Shown piece after piece: positions 55,645 to 64,000 of a stretch of 64,000 bases of DNA. Source of the DNA: Allorhizobium ampelinum S4. Lineage in GTDB: Bacteria; Pseudomonadota; Alphaproteobacteria; Rhizobiales; Rhizobiaceae. The notes below the pieces were generated by a model. It was given only the letters and a program-made list of their open reading frames with translations, did not search any database and was not told the DNA's origin. The position numbers and the translations under genes are program-made. The stretch covers positions 2,421,001-2,485,000 of the forward strand of contig NC_011989.1 of NCBI RefSeq assembly GCF_000016285.1, written 5' to 3'. Position 1 is the first letter of the stretch. Every line of letters starts with the position of its first letter.

Positions 55645-56460
55645 ATGTCCACTTGTTTTCCTTCCAAGATTACGCTCAATGGCCACGCCGTATCGGCGGA
55701 CGATCTCGCTCCACTCGCCTTCTCAGGCTTTGCGCATTTCACCGCCATGCAAGTGCGGCAAGGGCGCGTGCAAGGACTTGAGCTGCATCTGGAACGCCTG
55801 CGTCTGGCATCTCTTGCTATGTTCGGAATGGCAATGCCCGATGAGCAGGTCCGCGCACATTTGCACGCAGTTCTCGATGGAGCGCCAAATGATCTGTCAC
55901 TCACCGCAACGATATTCTCCCGCAGCGGTGAATTCACAGCTCCTGCTGCACCAGACAATCTCGCCATTCTGGTGCGCACAGCCCTCCCCTCGAATGGCCC
56001 AGCAGGACCTTTGCGACTGGATGTCGTTCTTCATGAACGCCCTCTCGCCTCGATTAAGCATGTCGGCGAATCTGCCAAAACATATTACCTGCGCAAAGCC
56101 GTTGAACGTGGCTTCGACGATGCCGCTTTTCTGGATACCAAGGGTCGGCTGAGTGAGGCAACAATCTGGAATCTGGTGTTTTGGGATGGTGAAGCCATTG
56201 TCTGGCCCCGCGCCGATATGTTGCATGGCGTAACAATGGGCATCATTCGCCGTCAGTTGGAAAAACTGGGCATTCCTCAGCGGCAACAGGAGGTCAGGCT
56301 GGAAGACCTTAAAAACATGACAAGCGCCGCCCTGATGAATTCATGGACACCCGGCATTGCGATCAGCAGCATAGAGACTACGAATTTCACACAGACCAGC
56401 ACGTTAACGGAGCTGCTCCACCGCGCCTACCAAGCCGAGCCTGCAATTGCAATAGGATGA
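55645..56460 (+). CDS. Class IV aminotransferase (PabC/IlvE/D-amino-acid type)
   Basis: 271-residue fold-type IV PLP enzyme. The PLP lysine is Lys145 in SAKTYYLRKA, followed by GFDDAAFLDTKGRLSEATIWNLVF. Members include branched-chain and D-amino acid aminotransferases and aminodeoxychorismate lyase. The substrate cannot be told. AGGAG precedes ATG 55645. It is divergent from and presumably controlled by the MerR gene. Confidence 0.87.
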   Translation: MSTCFPSKITLNGHAVSADDLAPLAFSGFAHFTAMQVRQGRVQGLELHLERLRLASLAMFGMAMPDEQVRAHLHAVLDGAPNDLSLTATIFSRSGEFTAPAAPDNLAILVRTALPSNGPAGPLRLDVVLHERPLASIKHVGESAKTYYLRKAVERGFDDAAFLDTKGRLSEATIWNLVFWDGEAIVWPRADMLHGVTMGIIRRQLEKLGIPQRQQEVRLEDLKNMTSAALMNSWTPGIAISSIETTNFTQTSTLTELLHRAYQAEPAIAIG

Positions 56461-56486
56461 AGAAGACGCAAAGCGGGAGAAAATAT

Positions 56487-56511
56487 CATAGGCTGCAATA
56501 AGCAGCCTATG
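56487..56511. terminator. Hairpin after the aminotransferase gene
   Basis: CATAGGCTGC/GCAGCCTATG with a 5-nt loop and T-poor flanks, 27 nt past the stop. It lies between convergent genes. Confidence 0.55.
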
Positions 56512-56564
56512 TGGCTCCCATCGACCTACGCCATTGTGCGAGCTTTACATCCAAAATCAGCACC

Positions 56565-57137
56565 TTAGATGATAACGGATGGAGAGGCACTTTCGCTCGC
56601 TCGCTTCATCGCAGCCAATATCCGACGCCGGATAAGGCCGCTCACGGGGCGGATCACATACCAATAGGGCGCAAATTTCAGCCAGCAGACGCGATCCGGG
56701 CAGAACACACGGGTTTCAGTGATCAGCAGTGTCATGCCATCCGCTTGGCCGGCAGCCGAAAAACCCAAAACAAGCTTTGCCACGCTTGGCGTATCAAAAC
56801 GGAGAAACGCGCTTCCATCTCTGATAGGAACAAGACCAAAATCAGGCCGCCAGAACCGGCCAACCAGACCATAGGCCAGTTCGGCACCATCGCGCCGTTC
56901 AAGCAGCGTAAAATTGTGCATACCGAAGGGTGGCGGCAGTTGCGACTGCTTCCCTCTCAGAAAACTGGCAAAGCGCGTGGGCCACTCCCGAAGACCAATC
57001 ATCTTTCGAAAAACCGGGTCGGCCTCCGGTGAATAGTTGGCCGCCGCGCTGATGACGGTGCCCGTCGAAGCCGCAATCACGCAGGAGTGCACTTCCCGGA
57101 AGCTATAGTTTGGAAGATACGTTGCAATCAGCGTCAT
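56565..57137 (-). CDS. Conserved hypothetical protein
   Basis: 190-residue protein without recognised catalytic motifs. The pattern near the end, YWYVIRPVSGLIRRRILAAMKR, recalls a group of uncharacterised proteins seen in actinobacteria and rhizobia. No signal peptide; predominantly beta with a helical C-terminus by composition. GGAGG lies 6 nt before ATG 57137. Function unknown. Confidence 0.7.
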   Translation of the reverse strand: MTLIATYLPNYSFREVHSCVIAASTGTVISAAANYSPEADPVFRKMIGLREWPTRFASFLRGKQSQLPPPFGMHNFTLLERRDGAELAYGLVGRFWRPDFGLVPIRDGSAFLRFDTPSVAKLVLGFSAAGQADGMTLLITETRVFCPDRVCWLKFAPYWYVIRPVSGLIRRRILAAMKRASESASPSVII

Positions 57138-57216
57138 CGTGACCTCCAAGGCAAAAGGTTGCTATGCCACATCATATCGCTTTGATGCAGCACAACAACC
57201 GATACGCCTTGAGGCG

Positions 57217-60200
57217 TTACGCCGCAGCATCCTCTTCCACCGCTGCCTTCGGCACGTAATTCAGCACTGGCCCCAGCCAGCGCTCAATCTCGCGCACTTC
57301 CATCCCCTTACGGGCGGCGTAATCTTCCACCTGATCGCGCTCTACCTTGGCAACGCCGAAATAATAGCTATCGGGGTGGCCGATATAGATGCCGGAGACG
57401 GATGAGCCGGGCCACATGGCGTAGCTTTCGGTCAGCGTCACGCCCGTGGTGGCGGTCGCATCCAGCAGGTTGAACAGCGTGACCTTTTCGGTGTGGTCTG
57501 GCTGGGCAGGATAGCCGGGGGCTGGGCGGATACCGGCGTAGGATTCGGAGATCAGCTCTTCCGGTGTATAGGTTTCGTCTGCGCCGTAGCCCCAGAACTC
57601 CTTGCGCACGCGCTCGTGCATGCGCTCGGCGAAGGCTTCGGCGAAGCGGTCGGCCAATGCCTTGACCATGATGGAGGAGTAATCATCATTGGCGCGCTCG
57701 AACCGCTCAGAGATCGCCACTTCTTCGATACCTGCCGTCACCACGAACCCGCCGACGTAATCTTCCACGCCACTATCAACCGGGGCGACGAAATCGCTCA
57801 GGGCGACATTCGGGCGGCCATCGCGCTTGGAAAGCTGCTGGCGGAGCGTGAAGAAGGTGGCCAGTTCCTGGCTACGCTCTTCATCGGCAAACAGCCGGAT
57901 GTCATCGCCAACGGTGTTGGCGGGCCAGAAGCCGATCACCGCACGGGGGCGGAACCATGTCTCGTCGATGATTTTTGCCAGCATGGCTTGCGCATCGGCA
58001 TAGAGCGCGCGGGCGGCTTCGCCCTGCTTTTCATCTTCCAGAATAGCAGGATAGCGGCCTTTCAGCTCCCATGTCTGGAAGAAAGGTGTCCAGTCGATGT
58101 ATTTCGCCAACTCTTTGAGGTCGTAATTCTCAAAAACCTTGATGCCGGTGAAACTTGGTTTCTTCGGCTTGTAGCTCGCCCAATCCACCTTGGCGGCGTT
58201 GGCGCGGGCGCGGGAAATGGGAAGGCGTTGTTTTTCCAGCTCGGCGCGGGCGTGGGCATCGGCCACCTTGGCATATTCCGTGCGCAAGGTTTCAATGGTG
58301 GTGTCGCGGGTATCGGGCGACAGCAAGGACGAGACAACGCCCACGGCGCGGCTGGCATCCAGCACGTAAACCGCTTGGCCCTTCTGATATTGCGGATGGA
58401 TTTTCACCGCCGTATGCACCCGGCTGGTGGTGGCTCCACCAATCAGCAGCGGCACGTTAAAGCCTTGGCGCTGCATCTCGGCTGCCACATGCACCATTTC
58501 ATCCAGCGATGGGGTGATCAGGCCGGAAAGGCCGATGATATCGACATTTTCCTTGATCGCCACTTCCAGAATCTTCGCCGCAGGCACCATCACGCCAAGG
58601 TCGATGATCTCGTAATTGTTGCAGGCCAAAACCACGCCGACAATGTTTTTGCCAATGTCGTGCACGTCGCCCTTCACGGTGGCCATCAGGATTTTGCCAG
58701 CCGCCTCGCGCTCGCCTGTGCCGCCATTGGCGCGCTTTTCTTCTTCCATGTAGGGCAGCAGCACGGCCACGGCCTGCTTCATCACGCGGGCGGATTTGAC
58801 CACCTGCGGCAGGAACATTTTGCCCGCGCCAAACAGATCGCCCACCACATTCATGCCCGCCATCAGCGGGCCTTCAATGACGTGCAGAGGCCGCGCCGCA
58901 TTCTGCCGCGCTTCCTCAGTATCAGCATCGATAAACTCGGTAATGCCGTTGACCAAAGCATGCTCCAGCCGCTTCTCCACGGGGAGTTCGCGCCAGGACA
59001 TATCCTGCACGCGGGCTTTCGCCTCGCCAGTGCCGCGATAGCGCTCGGCGATTTCCAGCAGCCGTTCCGTGCCGTCTTCACGGCGGTTCAGCACCACGTC
59101 CTCGCAGGCCTCGCGCAGTTCGGCATCAATGCTTTCATACACCGCCAACTGGCCAGCGTTGACAATACCCATATCCATACCCGCCTGAATGGCGTGGTAG
59201 AGAAACACGGCATGCATCGCCTCGCGCACCGGCTCATTGCCGCGGAACGAGAAGGACAGGTTGGAAACGCCGCCGGAAATATGCACCAGCGGCATGCGCT
59301 GGCGAATGGTGCGGGTGGCCTCAATAAAATCAACACCGTAATTGTTGTGTTCTTCAATGCCGGTAGCAACGGCAAACACGTTGGGATCGAAGATGATGTC
59401 TTCCGGTGAGAAGCCCGCGTCTTCGGTGAGAATTTTGTAGGCCCTCTCACAGATCGCAACCTTGCGCTCGTAAGTATCGGCCTGCCCTGTCTCGTCAAAA
59501 GCCATGACAACAACGGCGGCACCGTAATTGCGGATCAGCTTGGCTTGGGCGACAAAATTCTCCTCGCCTTCCTTCAGCGAGATGGAATTGACGATCGGCT
59601 TGCCCTGTACGCATTTGAGGCCGGATTCGATGATCTGGAACTTGGATGAATCGATCATCACAGGCACGCGGGCAATGTCGGGTTCTGCGGCAATCAGGTT
59701 GAGGAACTCAACCATGGCCTTTTCAGAATCGATCAGACCTTCATCCATGTTGATGTCGATGATCTGCGCGCCGTTTTCGACCTGATCACGCGCCACCACG
59801 AGGGCGGCGTTGTAATCACCAGCGGTGATCAGCTTGCGGAATTTGGCCGAACCGGTGACGTTGGTGCGCTCGCCGACATTGACGAAGGGAATATCCTTGG
59901 TCAGCACGAAAGGCTCGAGGCCAGAGAGTGACATGAAAGGACGATGCTCGACCGGCTGGCGTGGCGTCTTTCCCTTTACCGCTTCGGCAATGGCCTGGAT
60001 ATGCGCAGGTGTGGACCCGCAGCAGCCGCCAACCACATTGACGATGCCTTCTTCGGCAAAGCCTTCCACAAGCTTGGCCATATACTCAGGGCTTTGGTCA
60101 TACTGGCCAAATTCATTCGGCAAACCGGCATTGGGGTAAGCAGAAACGAAGGTATCGGCAAGGCCCGACAGTTCCTGCAAATGCGGACGCATGGCATCGG

Positions 60201-60990
60201 CACCCAGCGCGCAGTTCAGGCCAATGGTAAATGGCTTGGCATGGCGCACCGAGTTCCAGAACGCCGAAGGCGTCTGGCCAGATAGGGTGCGGCCTGAAAG
60301 GTCGGTGATCGTGCCAGAAATCATCACCGGCAGACGAATGCCCTTGGCAAGGAAGCGCTCCTCACAGGCAAAAATCGCCGCCTTGGCGTTCAGCGTATCG
60401 AAAATCGTCTCGATCAGGATGAGATCGGCACCGCCATCAATCAGGCCATCGATCTGCTCGCCATAGGCAAGGCGCAGATCATCAAACGACACAGCGCGGT
60501 AGCCGGGATTGTTGACGTCGGGCGAGATGGACGCCGTGCGGTTGGTCGGGCCAATCGCACCGGCCACAAAACGGCGCTTGCCATCTTCGCGCTCGGCACG
60601 AAGAAGCGCGCGGCGCACGACCTGCGCCCCATGCTTGTTGAGATCGTAGACCGCGCCTTCCATTTCGTAATCCGCCTGGGCGATGCGGGTCGAGGAAAAG
60701 GTATTGGTCTCAACAATATCCGCCCCCGCCATCGCGTAGCGAAAATGGATGTCTTCAATGGCTTCCGGCTGGGTCAGGATAAGAAGGTCATTATTGCCCT
60801 TCTGGTGGCAGGCGCAACCAATGAAACGCTCGCCGCGAAAATCATCTTCATCCAGGCCAAGGCCCTGAATTTCCGTGCCCATAGCACCGTCGAGGATCAG
60901 AATACGCTCACGCGCCGCCTGTTGCAGAGCTTTGAGGATCTCTGCGCCGTCGCGGTTCGCCCCTTCACGTCCAAACAATTGATCGAGCAT
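57217..60990 (-). CDS. metH: Cobalamin-dependent methionine synthase MetH
   Basis: Transfers the methyl group of 5-methyl-THF, made by MetF, to homocysteine through methylcobalamin. The 1257-residue protein has the four modules in order: homocysteine domain with the zinc-cysteine blocks near the start, pterin domain, cobalamin domain with [10 protein letters not shown] (B12 ligand His777), and C-terminal reactivation domain. ATG 60990 gives the MLDQLF start; the frame remains open another 178 codons upstream without support. The same 21-bp operator as before arsR-metF lies 37-57 bp upstream. Confidence 0.97.
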   Translation of the reverse strand: MLDQLFGREGANRDGAEILKALQQAARERILILDGAMGTEIQGLGLDEDDFRGERFIGCACHQKGNNDLLILTQPEAIEDIHFRYAMAGADIVETNTFSSTRIAQADYEMEGAVYDLNKHGAQVVRRALLRAEREDGKRRFVAGAIGPTNRTASISPDVNNPGYRAVSFDDLRLAYGEQIDGLIDGGADLILIETIFDTLNAKAAIFACEERFLAKGIRLPVMISGTITDLSGRTLSGQTPSAFWNSVRHAKPFTIGLNCALGADAMRPHLQELSGLADTFVSAYPNAGLPNEFGQYDQSPEYMAKLVEGFAEEGIVNVVGGCCGSTPAHIQAIAEAVKGKTPRQPVEHRPFMSLSGLEPFVLTKDIPFVNVGERTNVTGSAKFRKLITAGDYNAALVVARDQVENGAQIIDINMDEGLIDSEKAMVEFLNLIAAEPDIARVPVMIDSSKFQIIESGLKCVQGKPIVNSISLKEGEENFVAQAKLIRNYGAAVVVMAFDETGQADTYERKVAICERAYKILTEDAGFSPEDIIFDPNVFAVATGIEEHNNYGVDFIEATRTIRQRMPLVHISGGVSNLSFSFRGNEPVREAMHAVFLYHAIQAGMDMGIVNAGQLAVYESIDAELREACEDVVLNRREDGTERLLEIAERYRGTGEAKARVQDMSWRELPVEKRLEHALVNGITEFIDADTEEARQNAARPLHVIEGPLMAGMNVVGDLFGAGKMFLPQVVKSARVMKQAVAVLLPYMEEEKRANGGTGEREAAGKILMATVKGDVHDIGKNIVGVVLACNNYEIIDLGVMVPAAKILEVAIKENVDIIGLSGLITPSLDEMVHVAAEMQRQGFNVPLLIGGATTSRVHTAVKIHPQYQKGQAVYVLDASRAVGVVSSLLSPDTRDTTIETLRTEYAKVADAHARAELEKQRLPISRARANAAKVDWASYKPKKPSFTGIKVFENYDLKELAKYIDWTPFFQTWELKGRYPAILEDEKQGEAARALYADAQAMLAKIIDETWFRPRAVIGFWPANTVGDDIRLFADEERSQELATFFTLRQQLSKRDGRPNVALSDFVAPVDSGVEDYVGGFVVTAGIEEVAISERFERANDDYSSIMVKALADRFAEAFAERMHERVRKEFWGYGADETYTPEELISESYAGIRPAPGYPAQPDHTEKVTLFNLLDATATTGVTLTESYAMWPGSSVSGIYIGHPDSYYFGVAKVERDQVEDYAARKGMEVREIERWLGPVLNYVPKAAVEEDAAA

Positions 60991-61026
60991 GAGCGACTTC
61001 CTTCCGTTCCCAGGGTTACGTACCCA

Positions 61027-61047
61027 ATCACATAAAGATATGTTTAT
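61027..61047. promoter_or_regulatory. Candidate methyl-cycle operator upstream of metH
   Basis: Identical over 21 bp to 22205-22225 (opposite orientation). The core ATAAAGATATGTTTAT is palindromic except for two positions. It lies 37 bp before the metH start and about 200 bp before the divergent sugar-isomerase gene. Confidence 0.78.
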
Positions 61048-61248
61048 GTCAATATACGACCACATCATTAGATCGCGCCGTTCAGCCGGCACCGTGCCTT
61101 CCAAACGCATCGCGGCACAGTCTATCATAAAGGGTGAACGGAGCGGTAACACTCTATGGCTGCTGGATAATTTTCTCCTTAAATCGATTTCGATTTCGTC
61201 GATTATGCAGTATAGACACGGGCGATTTTGTACCGCGTGGAGGATGAT

Positions 61249-62505
61249 ATGTCGAACGTCAATCAAGGAAAATCGCTGGCTGACCAATGGAGCGGACGGC
61301 CTTACCATCGCAAATGGCTGCTGGATCAGGCCAATGGCCTGTTTGATTTCTTCCAGACGGCAGCGATCAACCCCAAGGGCGGCTTCTACGATCTTGCCCG
61401 CGACGGCACACCATTGACGACAGACAATCCGGTGCGCGGCATCCACGCCAGCGCCCGCATGGTTCATTGCTATGCCATCGGCGATCTGCTGGGCCGTCCC
61501 GGCGCTGCCGATGTGGTGGACCACGGCATGCGTTATCTATGGCGCAAGCACCGCGACGAGAAGAACGGCGGCTATGTCTGGCAATTGAACGACGATGGCG
61601 TCGCCGATGGCTCCAAGCAGGGCTATGGCCATGCTTTCGTGCTGCTGGCCGCCTCTTCGGCCAAAACCGTCGGCCATCCGCTGGCCGACCGGCTGCTGGA
61701 AGACATTACCGAGGTGCTGGAGACCAAATTCTGGGAGGAGCGCCACGGCGCCATTGCCGAGGAATTCTCCCAGGATTGGCAGCCGGTCGCCGGCTATCGC
61801 GGCCAAAATTCCAACATGCATCTCACCGAAGCGCTGATGGCGGCATTCGAGGCCACCGGCGAGCAGCATTATCTCGACAAGGCCACCCGGATCGCCGATC
61901 TGATCATCAACCGCCGCGCCCGCGAAGAAGCCTTCCGCGTTGCCGAACATTTCGATGAGGAATGGGTGGTGGACCGCAATTACTATCACCCCAATGAAAT
62001 GTTCCGCCCCGCCGGCACCACACCCGGCCATTGGCTGGAATGGGCGCGTCTGGTCTTGCAGCTCTGGGTGCTGACAGGCAAACAGCATGACTGGATGCCA
62101 GAAGCGGCAAGCGGCCTGTTCTATCAATCGATGCTGCTGGGCTGGGACCGCAAGAAAGGCGGCTTTTACTACACGCTGGATTGGGACAATGTCCCCGCCA
62201 AAACCTTCAAACTGTGGTGGCCGCTTTGCGAGGCCGCAGGCGCTGCCCATTACCTCAACCAGCACCAGGGCCGCGACCTGAACGAGGAAAACTACCGCAA
62301 GATCTGGAGTTTCATCGCCAACCACACGATCGACAAGCAATTCGGCGGCTGGCATGAAGAAATGACGGAAGACCTTGTGCCGTCAAACAGCCTGTTCCCC
62401 GGCAAGGGGGATATCTATCACGCCCTTCAAGCCTGCCTCATCCCGCTGTTTCCAGCCGAAGGCAGCCTGACCAAGGTCATCCAGGAATATCCGCTGGACG
62501 TGTAA
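61249..62505 (+). CDS. AGE-family sugar isomerase/epimerase (mannose isomerase type)
   Basis: 418-residue (alpha/alpha)6-barrel protein. Conserved blocks [18 protein letters not shown] and FGGWHEEM hold the catalytic histidines, and [19 protein letters not shown] is the family core. Homologues interconvert D-mannose and D-fructose or similar ketose-aldose pairs; a distinct substrate cannot be excluded. GGAGG precedes ATG 61249. Confidence 0.9.
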   Translation: MSNVNQGKSLADQWSGRPYHRKWLLDQANGLFDFFQTAAINPKGGFYDLARDGTPLTTDNPVRGIHASARMVHCYAIGDLLGRPGAADVVDHGMRYLWRKHRDEKNGGYVWQLNDDGVADGSKQGYGHAFVLLAASSAKTVGHPLADRLLEDITEVLETKFWEERHGAIAEEFSQDWQPVAGYRGQNSNMHLTEALMAAFEATGEQHYLDKATRIADLIINRRAREEAFRVAEHFDEEWVVDRNYYHPNEMFRPAGTTPGHWLEWARLVLQLWVLTGKQHDWMPEAASGLFYQSMLLGWDRKKGGFYYTLDWDNVPAKTFKLWWPLCEAAGAAHYLNQHQGRDLNEENYRKIWSFIANHTIDKQFGGWHEEMTEDLVPSNSLFPGKGDIYHALQACLIPLFPAEGSLTKVIQEYPLDV

Positions 62506-62531
62506 TCCAAGAGCGACAAGCACCTGTTGCA

Positions 62532-62558
62532 AGCCCGCCTTCAATCCGAAGGCGGGCT
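62532..62558 (+). terminator. Hairpin after the sugar isomerase gene
   Basis: AGCCCGCCTTC (62532-62542) pairs exactly with GAAGGCGGGCT (62548-62558) across a 5-nt loop. It has no T-run, so it is a weak or bidirectional terminator. Confidence 0.55.
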
Positions 62559-62573
62559 ATCTAGGCCATTTTC

Positions 62574-62617
62574 GCATTTCCGGGCGGAAAACCGCTTCAC
62601 ACTTTTCCTGGAAATGC
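62574..62617. repeat. 44-bp palindromic intergenic repeat (copy 2)
   Basis: GCATTTCC at 62574 and GGAAATGC ending at 62617. Differs from copy 3 at a single base. Tandem with copy 3 after 18 bp. Confidence 0.85.
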
Positions 62618-62635
62618 TCCAGGTCTTTGCCTCAC

Positions 62636-62679
62636 GCATTTCCGGACGGAAAACCGCTTCACACTTTTCCTGGAAATGC
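62636..62679. repeat. 44-bp palindromic intergenic repeat (copy 3)
   Basis: Same 44-bp unit as copies 1 and 2. Its right end lies one base before the stop codon of the small secreted protein gene at 62681, as copy 1 lies one base before the mraZ stop. Confidence 0.85.
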
Positions 62680-62680
62680 T

Positions 62681-63166
62681 CTATTTCAGCGATTTGTCGA
62701 TTTCAAAACTGGCCGCGAATTTCGTGCCTTTTTGCAGCGTGCCAGTGCAGGCCACCAAGAAACGATCATTATTGATCTGGCTGGTATTGCAGGCGCCATT
62801 GGCAGCGATCCGCTGCAACCCGCTCTTGGTGCTTCCATCATTGAGAATGACTTCGTCCAGCTTGAGCGTCTCAATCTGGCCCTTGTCGCGCGGCTTTTCC
62901 TTGGAGGGGATACCGGTAAAGGTAATGATATGCGTAGTGCCCATGAAGAAATAAAGGCCGGAGCGGCCATCGCTATGCAGGCTGCGGCCAATTTCAGAAG
63001 AACAGGCCTTGGTCAGATCCTGATCGCCAATGGAAACCCGCAGGCATCGCCCCTTGACCGACGCAAACTGCGGCTGGGCCGTTTCCTTGGCACCTGCGGC
63101 ATGGACAACTGTCGCAGAACCAATAGCAGCCACGGACAGCGCCAAAAACAACCGAGCCATCTTCAT
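62681..63166 (-). CDS. Secreted hypothetical protein
   Basis: 161-residue protein with a signal peptide (about 1-23, VHA-A) and four cysteines in the mature part that could form disulfides. No family was recognised. AAGGG precedes ATG 63166. The stop abuts a 44-bp palindromic repeat, which may provide its transcript's 3' end. Confidence 0.75.
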   Translation of the reverse strand: MKMARLFLALSVAAIGSATVVHAAGAKETAQPQFASVKGRCLRVSIGDQDLTKACSSEIGRSLHSDGRSGLYFFMGTTHIITFTGIPSKEKPRDKGQIETLKLDEVILNDGSTKSGLQRIAANGACNTSQINNDRFLVACTGTLQKGTKFAASFEIDKSLK

Positions 63167-63305
63167 TGCCAACCCTTACGCTCGCCTCAACTTCGGACCA
63201 TGCATCTTGGTAGAAGACGAAACTGCCGCGAGCCTTGCGTGGTCATCGCGGCAGAATAAGAGCGGCCATTGAAAATGGGGCTGCTGGCACAGATTACGTC
63301 AAACG

Positions 63306-63530
63306 TTACAGGCAGTCAGCTGGCGCCTGCACATGGGAAAGACTGTCGATCACATGGGCTGCGGGAACGCCGGCTTTGCGGCAACGCAAGGCCAGATTAC
63401 GCTGACGGGCCGCATCGTCCAGCAAGACGGCAAAAGCGCTGAGAGATACTCCGTCTGCCCGCAAGAGCTGACGGATCATTGGGTCCTTGAGAACTTCGGA
63501 CATGGTCAGGTCAGTCATATCGTAGGTCAC
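63306..63530 (-). CDS. Small conserved hypothetical protein
   Basis: 74 residues starting at GTG 63530 with GGGAGA 9 nt upstream; the ATG at 63518 lacks a Shine-Dalgarno. The sequence is helical and charged (TMSEVLKDPMIRQLLRADGVSLSAFAVLLDDAA). It resembles small rhizobial proteins of unknown function. The open frame continues upstream, but that extension is cysteine/proline-rich and unsupported. Confidence 0.65.
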   Translation of the reverse strand: MTYDMTDLTMSEVLKDPMIRQLLRADGVSLSAFAVLLDDAARQRNLALRCRKAGVPAAHVIDSLSHVQAPADCL

Positions 63531-63912
63531 TGGTCTTTTCTCCCTTTGTCCGTGCTGTGCGTGCCGCGCAATCTTTGCCTTAGGCTTCTTTGAAGTCAGC
63601 AAACAATTAGGAACGCCGCAAACCGGATTTTGCTCCATGAGTTCCAAAAGTTTTTTATTCTCTGCTTATGGCGGAAAGCATAAAGCCAAGGTGTTACGAT
63701 CTGATGTCGTGCAGATGGCGCAAAAGTGGCAAGACTGGCAAGTTTTGGAGGCGTGCGACACGAAATGGCACAACATAGGCGTGCACCCCTCAAAACGGCA
63801 CAGAAAAAACATCCGGAGTGTGTCAGGTTCAGATTGAGCCAGACACACTCTTAGCTTCTTTCGTTTGTCTTTTCGGGAAAACCGGGTTCCACTTTTTCTA
63901 AGGCAAACTCTC
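63531..63912. other. Spacer before the terminal gene
   Basis: Contains a sequence near 63869-63900 that loosely resembles the 44-bp repeat (GGGAAAACCGG...CCACTTTTTC). A 66-codon frame at 63637-63837 lacks a Shine-Dalgarno and recognisable features, and it is not called. Confidence 0.35.
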
Positions 63913-64000
63913 TCAGCACCAGGGCTGGCGATGGCCGGTCCAGGGCCTGACCAATCCCTCATCGACCATCATCGCACCGAGTGAACGACCATTGCGGCTC
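63913..64000 (-). CDS. C-terminal end of a probable thermonuclease-family protein
   Basis: The minus frame entering from the right edge ends ...VDEGLVRPWTGHRQPWC then stop. This resembles the C-terminal tail of staphylococcal-nuclease-like proteins in rhizobia (GLARPWTGRRQPWC-type ending). Only 28 codons are visible, so the call is tentative. Confidence 0.5.
   Translation of the reverse strand, partial: SRNGRSLGAMMVDEGLVRPWTGHRQPWC

Noticed and set aside
57493..59409. Long open frame antisense to metH (638 codons)
   Set aside because: Lies entirely opposite the clearly identified metH. Frames of this kind are usual on the complementary strand of GC-rich genes, and the product has no recognisable domain.
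60991..61248. Cobalamin or SAM riboswitch before metH
   Set aside because: The operator lies 37-57 bp upstream of the start, so the leader is too short, and no conserved riboswitch core is visible.
63637..63837. 66-codon frame near the right edge
   Set aside because: No Shine-Dalgarno, mixed composition and no resemblance to a known protein; probably chance.

Overview
The window looks like a chromosomal segment from a Rhizobiaceae bacterium of the Agrobacterium/Allorhizobium/Rhizobium group. This is inferred from the gene families present: a PPi-type phosphofructokinase, btaAB betaine-lipid genes, a metF gene preceded by an ArsR-methyltransferase fusion, a VirC1-like ParA, and 44-bp palindromic intergenic repeats of a rhizobial type. 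Most of the sequence is GC-rich with tight ATGA-type gene overlaps. One stretch (about 51.3-54.6 kb) is visibly AT-richer. I see no rRNA, tRNA, transposase, phage gene or CRISPR array.

Layout. 1-3.8 kb: start of the division/cell-wall (dcw) operon read leftward (mraZ, rsmH, ftsL, ftsI; ftsI runs off the left edge), with four TGGG repeats at exact 10-bp spacing upstream of mraZ. 3.9-4.4 kb: RNase P RNA (rnpB). 4.4-18 kb: an FAD oxidoreductase, PPi-phosphofructokinase, a serine hydrolase, the btaAB pair for phosphorus-free betaine lipids with a candidate Pho box, and several peptidoglycan enzymes (two SLT transglycosylases, an AmpD-type amidase, a GH25 muramidase and an MltB-type transglycosylase). 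18-20 kb: an isochorismatase-type hydrolase with a GlxA/AraC regulator, then an apparent 25-residue membrane microprotein gene with its own terminator.

20-30 kb: an arsR-methyltransferase/metF operon, two large membrane chemoreceptors, ettA and a secreted RNase T2. 30-42 kb: an alpha/beta hydrolase, a DMT transporter with a TPP enzyme, a divergent MarR/AhpD-like pair, RidA, a DUF442 phosphatase-like protein, an aldose-epimerase-like protein, an L,D-transpeptidase, a VirC1-like ParA ATPase, an iron-type alcohol dehydrogenase and an amino-acid permease. 43-51 kb: a complete four-gene ABC importer, a double-PAS soluble chemoreceptor, a PP2C-like phosphatase and hisC.

51.3-57 kb is the accessory part: an orphan LuxR-type quorum-sensing receptor that keeps all six pheromone-pocket residues, an XRE regulator and a membrane acyltransferase, followed by a GNAT, and a MerR regulator divergent from a class IV aminotransferase. 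57-64 kb: metH, an AGE-family sugar isomerase, tandem 44-bp repeats, two small conserved proteins of unknown function and the tail of a probable thermonuclease.

The strongest regulatory observation is an identical 21-bp sequence with a near-palindromic core (ATAAAGATATGTTTAT) that occurs immediately upstream of both arsR-metF (22205-22225) and metH (61027-61047), about 39 kb apart. It suggests that the ArsR-methyltransferase fusion controls the methyl-cycle genes at both sites.
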